Origin: an uncultured Lachnospiraceae bacterium
Lineage (GTDB): Bacteria > Bacillota > Clostridia > Lachnospirales > Lachnospiraceae
Direction of reading: 5' to 3'
Length of the DNA: 64,000 nucleotides
Assembly: GCA_945868435.1 (NCBI GenBank)
Contig: CAMBLG010000012.1
Span: forward strand, 1 to 64,000
Of the stretch, positions 34,431-43,361 are shown piece by piece (the first letter of the stretch is position 1; every line of letters begins with the position of its first letter). The translations under genes were made by a program, and so were the position numbers. The notes beneath the pieces are model-generated. The model worked only from the letters and a program-made list of their open reading frames with translations, had not been told where the DNA came from and searched no databases.

Positions 34431-34505
34431 TTTCCCACCCTCTCTCTTGAACATCTATCCCTGCAAAATTTACCTTTGGCAAATGAACCGACGCCTCACA
34501 TCGTT

Positions 34506-34566
34506 CGAACGTTTGTTTGTACATATTATATAGCTCTACTACACATATGTCAAGAACAAATGTTCT
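34506..34566 (-). promoter_or_regulatory. Consensus promoter bracketed by two LexA boxes
   Basis: On the minus strand TTGACA (34548-34553) and TATAAT (34525-34530) are both perfect and 17 bases apart. AGAACAAATGTTCT (34553-34566) abuts the -35, and CGAACGTTTGTTTG (34506-34519) lies downstream of the -10. Both fit the Gram-positive SOS box (CGAAC-N4-GTTYG; GAAC-N4-GTTC arms). Such a strong promoter with two operators implies tight repression until DNA damage. Confidence 0.85.
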
Positions 34567-34642
34567 CTATAAATTCACGAAATCTTTGTTAATATTCACA
34601 AGCCTCTACATGTATCCGCTTATCCCGCTGCATGATACAACA

Positions 34643-34670
34643 AAAGCTCCCGACATTCGCCAGAAGCTTT
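34643..34670 (-). terminator. Terminator of the ABC exporter operon
   Basis: AAAGCTTC/GGGAGCTTT (8-9 bp with one G-T pair) followed by TGTTGT on the minus strand, about 80 bases beyond the permease stop. The remaining 34455-34751 gap holds the SOS promoter and nothing else I can see. Confidence 0.5.
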
Positions 34671-34751
34671 CGCCATTTATTCTTACTTTTTGAAACCGAT
34701 TCCGTCCTTTGACGTTTTCCACTACGCAATTCCTCTTTACATGGCTTTTCT

Positions 34752-36410
34752 CTATGCAATCCCTCCATGCAGCATGCTCGGATACGCCAGGAAGCACAGA
34801 CCTCCGATGATCAATCCGCCCGCTGTCGTCATAAGCAAAGCTGCCGACACGCCTCCAATCAGGAATCCCACTGCCATCAGAACCGTGATGACAAGAATCA
34901 TAAAGAAACGCAACATCATCTGTAAAACGCTTTTTGCCACATCCAACGCACTTGCGGGAAGAAGCGCCTCCAACAACAACCCGAATGTGGATAACATGAA
35001 ATCCATCACCACGAGAGTTAAAAGCCATCCAATCATGACCAAAGGATTTTCCCTTGTAAGAATTATCCCTGCAATTAAAGCAGGAAGCAAGTCGATGGCA
35101 GTCCCTGCCGTCCCAGACATAAGGGCAAAGAACACCTTGCGGTATGGACTGTCCGGCACGAGAAACAGCCAATTCATAGATGTCTCCCTCGCAATCGGAT
35201 TTCCGAAATTGCGGAAAAACAGAATGGCCATCAGAATAATCCCCGGAACAAAAAAGCTATTAAGCTTCATTACACGGGTCATAAACAAAAGCGCCATCAC
35301 ACTGACAGCCAGGTAAAAGAGCATGGTTCCCGTAACAAATCCCAGATATGCATTTCGTTTTCTGTCATACATTTCCTTAGTAAAGAACACGCTGCCTCCG
35401 CTTCCGCCGAAGCTTCCGGTTCTCCGTATGCGCTTGGAGCGCTCCTTGGCTCTTGTGGCCCGCCCTTCCTTCGCTGCCTCGAGCGTTTCTGCCGTCTTGC
35501 CCGCCTGAGTCAATGCATCCTCGTAGAAGTCCGCCTTCAATTGCCAGATCAGCCAAACAAACACCGCCATGCTGGCCAGCATGAGCAGAAGGAATATGAG
35601 AAAATGCGCCATATCTGCGTTTACCGCACTCATAATCATACCCTTATACCAACCCACAAACGGAATCCATCTGGACCACCTGCTGGCATAGAGAGTATTC
35701 ATCATGGCAAACACATCGCCTTTTTCCTGAAAACACACAACTGCCGTGACAGCCAGAAGTATAGCAGCAATCGCCACAATGATAGGAAGCACATATTTCT
35801 TTAACTGCTCGTGGGTGGTAAAAACCGTGTAGGACAGTACCATCATCAATCGCTGGAACAAAAGAAGCATAATCCACCCGACAAATACGGACGCAATCGC
35901 GGACGCTCCTAATCCCATGTTGATCAGGTTCGGAATCTGGAACAGCAAATACACAGATGCAAGTATCGTAGTTGCCATCTGAAAGGTCAACCGGAACATT
36001 AGCACCGACTGTGGCTTCATAGGAGCGGTAAACAGAAAGTTCACGTCTGCCATAAGGAAAATCTCTGTGCCTTTCTTGGATCCGGAATACAAGCCCCAAA
36101 GCAGAAAAACGATAAATACCAGCGCAACGACCGTCTCAACAATGGTTTTCATGGCCGCCACATCCTCCGCTGACATCGGTTCTTCCTTCTCTTCCTGCTC
36201 CTTCTCTTCTTCCTCGTCTTCCCTGTAATTCTCATCCACCGATTCCTGAGCAGACTGCTTTTCTGCCACGGTGCCGATGATTCCGCCTACTACGCCAAAG
36301 ATAACTCCCATTCCTACAATTGCAAGTATGACAACAACAAAGGTGCTCCGGAACATCTTCTTTATGGTATTGATGAACGAGTGCCAGGCATAATATCCCC
36401 AAAGTCTCAT
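34752..36410 (-). CDS. ABC exporter membrane subunit (PF16962 type)
   Basis: 552 residues with about ten hydrophobic segments. The N-terminus (MRLWGYYAWHSFINTIKKMFRST) and the pattern IFLMADVNFLFTAPMKPQSVLMFRL match the putative ABC exporter family PF16962. A hydrophilic acidic loop (EDEEEEKEQEEKEEP) follows the first helix, and a basic loop rich in Arg (KAKERSKRIRR type) lies mid-protein. It pairs with the ATP-binding gene that ends 3 bases upstream of its start. Cargo unknown; the family is often linked to drug or peptide export and to cell-envelope maintenance. Confidence 0.85.
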   Translation of the reverse strand: MRLWGYYAWHSFINTIKKMFRSTFVVVILAIVGMGVIFGVVGGIIGTVAEKQSAQESVDENYREDEEEEKEQEEKEEPMSAEDVAAMKTIVETVVALVFIVFLLWGLYSGSKKGTEIFLMADVNFLFTAPMKPQSVLMFRLTFQMATTILASVYLLFQIPNLINMGLGASAIASVFVGWIMLLLFQRLMMVLSYTVFTTHEQLKKYVLPIIVAIAAILLAVTAVVCFQEKGDVFAMMNTLYASRWSRWIPFVGWYKGMIMSAVNADMAHFLIFLLLMLASMAVFVWLIWQLKADFYEDALTQAGKTAETLEAAKEGRATRAKERSKRIRRTGSFGGSGGSVFFTKEMYDRKRNAYLGFVTGTMLFYLAVSVMALLFMTRVMKLNSFFVPGIILMAILFFRNFGNPIARETSMNWLFLVPDSPYRKVFFALMSGTAGTAIDLLPALIAGIILTRENPLVMIGWLLTLVVMDFMLSTFGLLLEALLPASALDVAKSVLQMMLRFFMILVITVLMAVGFLIGGVSAALLMTTAGGLIIGGLCFLAYPSMLHGGIA

Positions 36411-36413
36411 GGA

Positions 36414-37142
36414 CTACACCTCCCCCTCACCAGAGAATTCCTGAGCCGGCTGCTCCGTAATCTCAAAGAAAATATCCTCCAGACGCTTGGCCTGTCCCTT
36501 GATATCCTCTTTGCTCACTACCGCAGCCACTCGTCCCTGCTTCATAATATATGTTGTATCCCACAATTCTTCAATACTGTCAATCATGTGGGTACTGACC
36601 AGCACACAGCATCCACGGTCGCGAAGTTCCTGTAATATCAGTTTCAGTTCCTTGATTGCATGAGGATCCAAACCGATCATCGGCTCGTCAAAAAGCACCA
36701 GCTTTGGCCGGGGAAGCAGACCACAACAAATACTCAGCTTCTGCTGCATTCCCTTAGACAGCTCGTCGCCGAATTTCGTTTTCTTATCCTCCAGATCAAA
36801 ACGAGAGAGCAACTCTTCCTTATATGCTTCGTAGTCCTTCAGCTTATAAGCTCTGGCGATAAACTCCATATGCTCATCCACCGTCAGATTCGGATACAGC
36901 GATGGAATCTCCGGAATATAACCCATAATTTTCTTTGCTTCCAGCGACTTATTGTACAGGCCGTCCACCTGTACCTGTCCCTGATATTTCAAAAATCCCA
37001 TGATACATTTTATAATGGTACTCTTCCCGGCTCCGTTCGGTCCCAATAGGACACCAATCTGTCCATCGGGAATCACAAAATTAATATCTTCATTCGCCAG
37101 CACCTTGTGATACTTCTTGGTTACATGTGATACAGTCAGCAT
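36414..37142 (-). CDS. ABC transporter ATP-binding protein
   Basis: 242 residues from MLTVSHVTKKYHKVL (GGAGGAG 3-5 bases upstream; longer in-frame starts are less likely). It has all ABC motifs: Walker A GPNGAGKST, Q-loop MGYIPEIPSLYPNLTV, signature LSKGMQQKLSI, Walker B LVLFDEP and the H-loop STHMID. It is most like the CcmA/YxlF-type ATPases that drive two-component exporters. It is cotranscribed with the PF16962 permease gene. The 969-base gap upstream holds the hairpin-repeat array, so its leader may run through part of it. Confidence 0.92.
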   Translation of the reverse strand: MLTVSHVTKKYHKVLANEDINFVIPDGQIGVLLGPNGAGKSTIIKCIMGFLKYQGQVQVDGLYNKSLEAKKIMGYIPEIPSLYPNLTVDEHMEFIARAYKLKDYEAYKEELLSRFDLEDKKTKFGDELSKGMQQKLSICCGLLPRPKLVLFDEPMIGLDPHAIKELKLILQELRDRGCCVLVSTHMIDSIEELWDTTYIMKQGRVAAVVSKEDIKGQAKRLEDIFFEITEQPAQEFSGEGEV

Positions 37143-37383
37143 AAACTCCTCCATCCTTTTCCCTGTCTGTGTGTCACTAAGCATCGCTTCCCAGGCACAC
37201 ATTACACATCTTCTTTCTTAAAGATAGCACTTGTTATAAGCATTTTCTACTTTTGTTTTCTTAAACAACCTTAATCTTTCCTTAACGGAGAAATTGGATG
37301 CTTCCATTTTGCTTCCGGTAACTCACCGTCCATCGTAATCAGGACTTCCTTTCCCTCAAAGGCAAACCCATTTTGCGAATCCT

Positions 37384-37830
37384 GCGGGTCTCTCACACCA
37401 AATTGTTCCCTGAGACCCGCGGGCTCTTCTTTATCTGCTGATTTTCATTGATTTAATTGGCTTCCTCGGGTCTTCCAGACAGAAATCTTTTCTGAGACCC
37501 ACGTCTTCTTCCTGGTCCACTTATTTTCAGGATTGAAGTTGGCTTCCTCGGGTCTTCCAGACAGAAATCTTTTCTGAGACCCACGTCTTCTTCTTGGTCC
37601 ACTCATTTTCAGGATTGAAGTTGGCTTCCTCGGGTCTTCCAGACAAAAATCTTCCCTGAGACCCACGTCTTCTTCCTGGTCCACTCATTTTCAAGATTGA
37701 AGTTGGCTTCCTCGGGTCTTCCAAACAGAAATCTTCTCTGAGACCCACGTCCTCTCCTTGGTCCACTCATTTTCAGGATTGAAGTTGGCTTCCTCGGGTC
37801 TCTCAGGCAAAAATCTTTCCTGAGACCCGT
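37384..37830. repeat. Array of 82-bp hairpin repeats
   Basis: Four complete units begin with GGCTTCCTCGGGTCT at 37459, 37541, 37623 and 37705, each exactly 82 bases, plus a partial fifth at 37787 and a degenerate relative before the first. Each unit contains an inverted repeat GGGTCT...CAG / CTG...AGACCC (perfect GCGGGTCTC/GAGACCCGC at 37384-37420). 82 is not a multiple of three, so reading frames rotate from unit to unit and the 79-codon ORFs across it are not a repeat protein. It fills most of the 969-base gap (37203-38171) between the hydrogenase and the ABC genes; the flanks show nothing else except the hydrogenase terminator. Confidence 0.85.
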
Positions 37831-38050
37831 GGTACCTCAATTGGTACCATTTTCATTGGTTCATTTGTAGCCAGACCGAACTGCTAATTTTCATGGTCTG
37901 CTGATTACATTGGAGAGAACATGCCACGCCCTCCTGATACTGTTCTGAAAAATTAAACGGATGCTTAAGAAAAAAGGCTAAGTGCAATCAGATAAAAAAA
38001 CAAGGGAATAAATGAATTAGCACAACATATCAAATAATGAATAATCCAGC

Positions 38051-38089
38051 AAAAAAAAGCCCGAAGCATCTTGATAGGATGCTCCGGGC
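38051..38089 (-). terminator. Terminator of the hydrogenase gene
   Basis: GCCCGGAGCATCC/GATGCTTCGGGC (12 bp, one mismatch/wobble) followed by TTTTTTTT on the minus strand, 82 bases after the stop. Confidence 0.85.
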
Positions 38090-38171
38090 ATTATAATATA
38101 TGTCGCTATCTGTTCTTTATTCACTATATACTCATATGAGCACTTTTCCGATGTTCAATCGACATCCACAC

Positions 38172-39620
38172 TTACTCGCGATGCATAGAGAACGCTTCCA
38201 TGTGATATCCCTTGAGGTTTTCGTGGATTTCACGGCCATCGGCCTTATCCAGAAGCTCATCACGGAACTTCTTAGTGGAAATCATGTCGTTGAAAGAGCT
38301 TGGTCCGCCGACACAGCCACCCTCGCAGGCCATACCCTCGATGAAATCCTCAGGAAGCTTTCCGGCCTTCATGAGCATCAGGAACTTGCGGCACTCCGCA
38401 GCGCCGTTGGCACGGCATACGGTCGGCTCGATTCCTGCATTGCTCTCCTTCATGCTCTGAAGAACGGCTGCAGTTACGCCGCCGGAATTACCGAAACGCT
38501 TGCCAAATATGGATGACTCCTGATATGAAGTGTCATCCGGCTGAAGCTCTATATTCTTCGCACTCATGATGGCACGGATCTCAGAATAAGTAAGTACGTA
38601 ATCTGCATTGCCCTCGATCTTCTGATCTACAACCTCGGACTTCTTTGCGATGCAAGGTCCGATAAATACGGTGATCGCATCCGGATCCTTTGCCTTGATC
38701 ATGCGGGAAACTGCACACATTGGAGAAACCGTTGTAGATACTTTGTCAGCCAGCTCCGGAAAATGCATGCGAACCATGTTCACAAATCCAGGACAGCAGG
38801 AGGTAACCTTCTTCTCTCCCTTTTCGTAAGCCTCTGCCCACTCCTCAGCCTCGTAAGCGGCAGTCATATCTCCGCCCAGACCAACCTCGATAAAGCCGTT
38901 GAAGCCCAGCTCCTGCATAGCCTTCTTCCAACTGTTCATAGTAATGTTCGGTCCAAACTGTCCCTCAGTTGCAGGTGCAGCCATGGCATAAACCTTCTTG
39001 TCAGACTTCAGCGCGTTAATGACATCCACGATGAAGGTCTTGGATCCGATTGCGCCGAACGGACAGCTATGGATACATTTTCCGCAACGGATACACTTGG
39101 AATCATCAATCACAGAAATTCCATACTCATTATATGTAATCGCGTTGACCGGACATGCAAACTTACATGGTCTCTTCAGATGTGCAATCGCATTGTAAGG
39201 ACAAGCTGCTGCACACTTTCCACACTCTTTACACTTGTGCGGGTCAATATGGGAACGATTCCGTCCGGCCTCGATGGCACCGAACTTACATGCATTAATA
39301 CATGCCTTACCCAGACAGTTCTGACAGTTTTCCGTCACGGTGTAACTGGAAATCGGACAATCCTCGCAGGCAGAGCTGATAACCTGAATGATATTACCAT
39401 CGTCCTCCACGCCCGGTGCTTTGCCCTCTGCAAGGCGAACACGCTGCCGGATGATCTCTCTCTCCTTGTAAATACAGCAGCGGAACTGTGGAGTCGGTCC
39501 CGGAATCAGATGAAATGCAATCTGGTCTCTCTGGGAATCCAGATTCCCCTCAAATGCAAGTCTTGCCACCTCATGCAGCACCTGATGCTTAATTTTGATA
39601 ACATTTTCGTCAGCGTACAT
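38172..39620 (-). CDS. [FeFe] hydrogenase, group-B-like
   Basis: 482 residues. The H-cluster motifs are TSCCPG at 273-278, GPCIAKKSE at 321-329 and EGMACEGGCVGG at 428-439. The first two vary from the group-A forms TSCCPxW and MPCxxKxxE in the way seen in group B. The N-terminal 200 residues bind four or more [4Fe-4S] clusters (ENCQNCLGKACINAC, CKECGKCAAACP, CKFACP, CIRCGKCIHSCP). It probably evolves or takes up H2 with ferredoxin as partner in the cytoplasm; the physiological role of group B is less defined than of group A. Maturases are not in this window. AGGAG is 6 bases before the ATG. It is monocistronic with its own terminator. Confidence 0.88.
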   Translation of the reverse strand: MYADENVIKIKHQVLHEVARLAFEGNLDSQRDQIAFHLIPGPTPQFRCCIYKEREIIRQRVRLAEGKAPGVEDDGNIIQVISSACEDCPISSYTVTENCQNCLGKACINACKFGAIEAGRNRSHIDPHKCKECGKCAAACPYNAIAHLKRPCKFACPVNAITYNEYGISVIDDSKCIRCGKCIHSCPFGAIGSKTFIVDVINALKSDKKVYAMAAPATEGQFGPNITMNSWKKAMQELGFNGFIEVGLGGDMTAAYEAEEWAEAYEKGEKKVTSCCPGFVNMVRMHFPELADKVSTTVSPMCAVSRMIKAKDPDAITVFIGPCIAKKSEVVDQKIEGNADYVLTYSEIRAIMSAKNIELQPDDTSYQESSIFGKRFGNSGGVTAAVLQSMKESNAGIEPTVCRANGAAECRKFLMLMKAGKLPEDFIEGMACEGGCVGGPSSFNDMISTKKFRDELLDKADGREIHENLKGYHMEAFSMHRE

Positions 39621-39680
39621 ACTAATCTCCTTTATCCAATATTATTCGATTCTTTCCGTCAATCTTATAAAGCTATATTC

Positions 39681-39722
39681 ATTGTACAAAAATTCTCAGG
39701 AAAAATCTATAGATGTATCTAT
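39681..39722 (-). promoter_or_regulatory. Possible hydrogenase promoter with a dyad
   Basis: On the minus strand TACAAT (39681-39686) could be a -10; its -35 region falls on the perfect 14-base dyad ATAGATGTATCTAT (39709-39722). A regulator bound there would cover the -35. The hexamer match is weak, so this is tentative. Nothing else is seen in 39621-39880. Confidence 0.35.
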
Positions 39723-39880
39723 CAAAATACAAGAAATTGATATTTTTTTAACATTCTGATGTAAGCAATACATATTCCTGTAGCAATTACAACCATTTAT
39801 CATAAAACACACCGAAAAAAGCATAGATTTTCGCCGGCAGACATACATATTGTATGAGCAACAGTAAGGAGACCAAACCA

Positions 39881-41722
39881 ATGGACAATGCAACTGTAAA
39901 TACGGCCGCCAATCAAAAGCTAGAGCCCACCCTTCGGGCTGCCATGGACGCAACTCCCGGTGAGCTTGCCGAATCCGAAAATCTGTCCACCGGATTTACC
40001 CCCGAAACCGGACTCTGGGAAGTGATCGTGCTCTACAGCGGTTCCGGCGATGCACTCCTTACAGCCTTTCCCGATTTTTCCATCACTCTGCTTTTGGGCA
40101 ATTACGCAATTGTCCGGTTGCCCGAGGCGCAGCTTAATGCATTCGCCGCAGCGGAACAGATTATATATGTGGAAAAACCGAAACGCCTTTTCTTTGAAAT
40201 TCTCTCAGGAAAACGCGCATCCTGCATCACACCTTTACAGACCGGAAGCCTGTCCCCTTCGCCCTCAGCCTTCCCTACGCCAAACCTCACCGGGCAGGGC
40301 ATCCTGGTTGCAGTGATCGATTCCGGCATCGACTACACCCATCCCGATTTCCGCACCACAGACGGCAATACCCGCATCTTAGAGCTGTGGGACCAGACGG
40401 TCGCACCGGATCCTTCCCGGAATTTTCAATCTCCGGAAGGCTATTCTCTGGGCACAGTTTTCTCCCGGGAAACCATAAACGAAGCATTACAGGCGCAGAC
40501 GGAGGCAGAGCGCAGACAGTTGGTTCCCAGTGCAGACCTATCCGGCCACGGAACTCATGTCACCGGCATTGCGGCCGGAAACGGCCGCTCTTCGGGCGGT
40601 GTATATCAGGGTGTAGCCTACGAATCCGACCTCATTATCGTCAAACTCGGCACTCCGGACCCCAAGGGGTTTCCAAGTACCACCCAGCTGATGCAGGCGG
40701 TCAATTACTGTATGGAAAAAAGTATTGCTTACAACCGCCCCATTGTCATCAATCTAAGCTTTGGCAATACCTACGGCAGTCACAGCGGCACCTCTCTATT
40801 GGAGACATATCTGGATTCTGTCTCCGGGCTGGGCCGTGTCAGCATTGTATGCGGAAGCGGAAATGAGGGCAATTCGGCTGGTCACGCCGCAGGTGTCCTG
40901 CGGGAGAATGAATCCCGCAGAATTGAATTTGCCGTCAGTGATTACGAGCGCTCCTTAAGTATCCAGCTCTGGAAAAACTACTGGGATGAAATCCGCTTTT
41001 CCATTCAGCCTCCCTCCGGGAGTTCTCCGATCGTGATTCCTGATACCCCCGGAAGCTTTCGCTTTCGTGCAGACGGAACTGAACTTCTCGTCTATTACGG
41101 CGAGCCTTCCCCATACAGTCGCTATCAGGAAATTTACATCGAGCTTCTGGGGGCTGCCACAGCTTCCAGTGCTGCGCCATCCACCACCGCATACATTGCT
41201 CCCGGTGTCTGGAATCTGCAACTGTCCGCACAGAGAGTCGCTGACGGGATCTACGATCTGTGGATGCCGGTTGCATCGATCCGGGGACTGGGCACCCGGT
41301 TTTTAACGCCCACCCCGGACACAACCCTCACAATTCCCTCCACCGCCTCCGGCGTGGTTACGGTGGGAGCCTACGACTCCTATTCCAACACACCGGCGCC
41401 TTTTTCCGGGAGAGGCTATACCTGGAATACCAATCAGGTCAAGCCGGATCTCGTCGCCCCCGGTGTGGACATTACCAGTTGTTCCCCCGGCGGTGGATAT
41501 GAAACCTTAAGCGGCACCTCCATGGCCACGCCTTTTGTCACCGGAAGCTGTGCCCTTCTCATGCAATGGGGAATCCTATATGGCAACGACCCGTTTCTGT
41601 ACGGCGAAAAAATGAAAGCATACCTTATCCGGGGCGCCAGACGGCTTCCCATCGCCTCCACCTATCCCAACCCACGTGTAGGCTGGGGTGCACTGTGTGT
41701 GCGGGACAGCATTCCATTCTGA
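39881..41722 (+). CDS. CspB-like subtilisin family serine protease
   Basis: 613 residues from ATG 39881 (AAGGAG 9 bases upstream; an earlier ATG at 39854 has none). The catalytic triad is complete: D147 in VIDSGIDYTHPDF, H223 in SGHGTHVTG and S547 in SGTSMATPF. The N-terminal ~100 residues (LWEVIVLYSGSG... QIIYVEKPKRLFFEI) match the CspB-type prodomain of the Csp germination proteases. A jelly-roll insertion typical of Csp/Lachnospiraceae S8 proteins lies between H and S. No signal peptide. Csp proteases activate the cortex hydrolase SleC in clostridial spores; whether that is its job here is inferred. Transcribed alone, divergent from the hydrogenase. Confidence 0.85.
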   Translation: MDNATVNTAANQKLEPTLRAAMDATPGELAESENLSTGFTPETGLWEVIVLYSGSGDALLTAFPDFSITLLLGNYAIVRLPEAQLNAFAAAEQIIYVEKPKRLFFEILSGKRASCITPLQTGSLSPSPSAFPTPNLTGQGILVAVIDSGIDYTHPDFRTTDGNTRILELWDQTVAPDPSRNFQSPEGYSLGTVFSRETINEALQAQTEAERRQLVPSADLSGHGTHVTGIAAGNGRSSGGVYQGVAYESDLIIVKLGTPDPKGFPSTTQLMQAVNYCMEKSIAYNRPIVINLSFGNTYGSHSGTSLLETYLDSVSGLGRVSIVCGSGNEGNSAGHAAGVLRENESRRIEFAVSDYERSLSIQLWKNYWDEIRFSIQPPSGSSPIVIPDTPGSFRFRADGTELLVYYGEPSPYSRYQEIYIELLGAATASSAAPSTTAYIAPGVWNLQLSAQRVADGIYDLWMPVASIRGLGTRFLTPTPDTTLTIPSTASGVVTVGAYDSYSNTPAPFSGRGYTWNTNQVKPDLVAPGVDITSCSPGGGYETLSGTSMATPFVTGSCALLMQWGILYGNDPFLYGEKMKAYLIRGARRLPIASTYPNPRVGWGALCVRDSIPF

Positions 41723-41784
41723 CGCTCGCATGTAAGAGTCTGTCTGTAAATAGTAACTAAATAATCATAATTCTTCAGTTACTT

Positions 41785-41813
41785 TTGTTGATTTTTTACA
41801 AAAATCGTAGTAT
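41785..41813 (+). promoter_or_regulatory. Promoter of the glutamate-synthase-domain gene
   Basis: TTGTTG (41785-41790) and TAGTAT (41808-41813) are 17 bases apart. The spacer is filled by a dyad GATTTTT/AAAAATC (41790-41806), a possible operator. Confidence 0.5.
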
Positions 41814-41873
41814 TATTTAATATGAATGATACCTATTTGCGTAACGACAAATGAGAAAACGGAGGGTGCATCT

Positions 41874-43280
41874 ATGGCAGTATACAAATGTAGTGTATGT
41901 GGGATGATTTACGATGAAGAGGAACAGGGAAAGCCGCTCAGCGAACTGACGGAATGCCCACTCTGCAAGCAGCCGGTATCGAAATTCGTTCTCGTATCCG
42001 GGGAGAAGGAAGCGGAAGACCCGAAGCCTTTTGAGGGAAATCTGGATTACGATCCGGCCCTCGTGCGGAAAGATCCTTCCGAGCGATATATGGCAGAAAT
42101 TCACGAGATGGCTGTCACCGGAAAATCCATCGGCGCTGCAATGAGCACACGGTTACCGATGCCGGGATGGGATGACATCCTGCTTCTGGGCGCACAGCTC
42201 AATCCTCCACCACTCAATGACTCGGATGAGGTGTCCACCGAGACGATCATCGGAAAGCATGCGAGAAAGCCAATGGTATTGAATAGCCCGATCTACATTT
42301 CTCACATGTCCTTCGGCGCACTGTCACGGGAGATCAAGGTTGCTCTGGCAAAGGGCTCCGCGCTTGCCAAAACGGCTATGTGCAGCGGCGAAGGCGGCAT
42401 TTTACCGGAAGAGAAAGAGGCTTCTTACAAGTACATATTTGAATATATTCCAAACAAATACAGCGCGACGGATGAGAACCTCAAGTCCTCAGATGCCATC
42501 GAGATCAAAATCGGACAGGGCACCAAGCCGGGAATGGGAGGACATCTGCCCGGCGAGAAGGTAACCGATGAGATTGCCGCAATCCGCGGAAGAAATCCGG
42601 GAGAAGATATTCAAAGTCCCAGCAAATTCCCGGAGATCCAGTCAAAGGAAGATCTGCGGGATATGGTAAGTATGCTCAGAGAACGTTCTGAGGGCAGACC
42701 GATCGGAATTAAGATTGCAGCCGGAAGAATTGAGAAAGATCTTGAATACTGCGTATTTGCAGAACCGGATTTCATTACCATCGACGGACGAGGCGGAGCG
42801 ACAGGGTCAAGCCCTCTCCTACTCCGTGAGGCAACCTCCATTCCGACCATCTATGCATTGGCCCGGGCAAGAAAATATTTGGACTCCGTACATTCTGATA
42901 TCTCACTTGTCATTACCGGTGGTCTGCGCGTCTCCTCAGATTTTGCGAAAGCATTGGCCATGGGTGCAGACGCCGTTGCGATTGCCAGCGCCGGACTGAT
43001 TGCGGCCGCCTGTCAGCAATACCGGATCTGTGGAAGCGGCTATTGCCCGGTCGGTATCGCCACACAGAATCCGGAGCTTCGTGCCAGATTGAAGGTGGAT
43101 GCCGCAGCTGCGCGGGTTGCCAATTTTCTGAATGTTTCACGGAAGGAATTGCAGACCTTTGCCCGCGTTACAGGCAACCATTCCGTACACAACCTGTCAC
43201 TGGCCAATCTTGTCACAACGAATTCTGACATTGCCAAATACACGCAGATTCCACACGTGGGTGAGGCTATAACAGATTAA
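41874..43280 (+). CDS. Rubredoxin-fused FMN-binding glutamate-synthase-domain protein
   Basis: 468 residues from MAVYKCSVCGMIYDEEEQG (GGAGGG 7 bases upstream). An N-terminal rubredoxin-like knuckle (CSVCG...CPLCKQ) is fused to the FMN-binding synthase domain of glutamate synthase. The barrel shows MVLNSPIYISHMSFGALSREIKVALAKGS, KIGQGTKPGMGGHLPGEK, ITIDGRGGATGSSP, a phosphate-binding GADAVAIAS and the Fe-S cysteines CRICGSGYCPVGIATQ (CxxxxxCPxGIAT). No amidotransferase domain. Such stand-alone proteins are common in anaerobes; glutamate synthesis from ammonia or another FMN-dependent reaction has been proposed, not settled. A strong bidirectional terminator follows. Confidence 0.87.
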   Translation: MAVYKCSVCGMIYDEEEQGKPLSELTECPLCKQPVSKFVLVSGEKEAEDPKPFEGNLDYDPALVRKDPSERYMAEIHEMAVTGKSIGAAMSTRLPMPGWDDILLLGAQLNPPPLNDSDEVSTETIIGKHARKPMVLNSPIYISHMSFGALSREIKVALAKGSALAKTAMCSGEGGILPEEKEASYKYIFEYIPNKYSATDENLKSSDAIEIKIGQGTKPGMGGHLPGEKVTDEIAAIRGRNPGEDIQSPSKFPEIQSKEDLRDMVSMLRERSEGRPIGIKIAAGRIEKDLEYCVFAEPDFITIDGRGGATGSSPLLLREATSIPTIYALARARKYLDSVHSDISLVITGGLRVSSDFAKALAMGADAVAIASAGLIAAACQQYRICGSGYCPVGIATQNPELRARLKVDAAAARVANFLNVSRKELQTFARVTGNHSVHNLSLANLVTTNSDIAKYTQIPHVGEAITD

Positions 43281-43315
43281 TTGAACTTCCGTCTGACAAC
43301 AGAAAAACAAGCAGA

Positions 43316-43361
43316 ACTGACCTCCTTTTCCGGGACACAACCCCGGTCTGTGGAGGTCAGT
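43316..43361. terminator. Bidirectional terminator
   Basis: ACTGACCTCC (43316-43325) pairs with GGAGGTCAGT (43352-43361) around a second CCGGG/CCCGG hairpin (43330-43346), with T tracts on both strands (TTTTC after the plus arm). It separates the synthase gene from the convergent protease gene, whose last codons it overlaps. Confidence 0.8.

Noticed and set aside
34606-35172. A 188-codon minus-strand ORF
   Set aside because: It lies out of frame inside and beyond the ABC permease gene, and its composition (Gly, Cys, Arg, Ser) is typical of a shadow reading.
37445-37766. Two overlapping 79-codon ORFs rich in Lys/Glu/Trp
   Set aside because: They are frame products of the 82-base repeats; the unit is not a multiple of three and no ribosome site precedes them.
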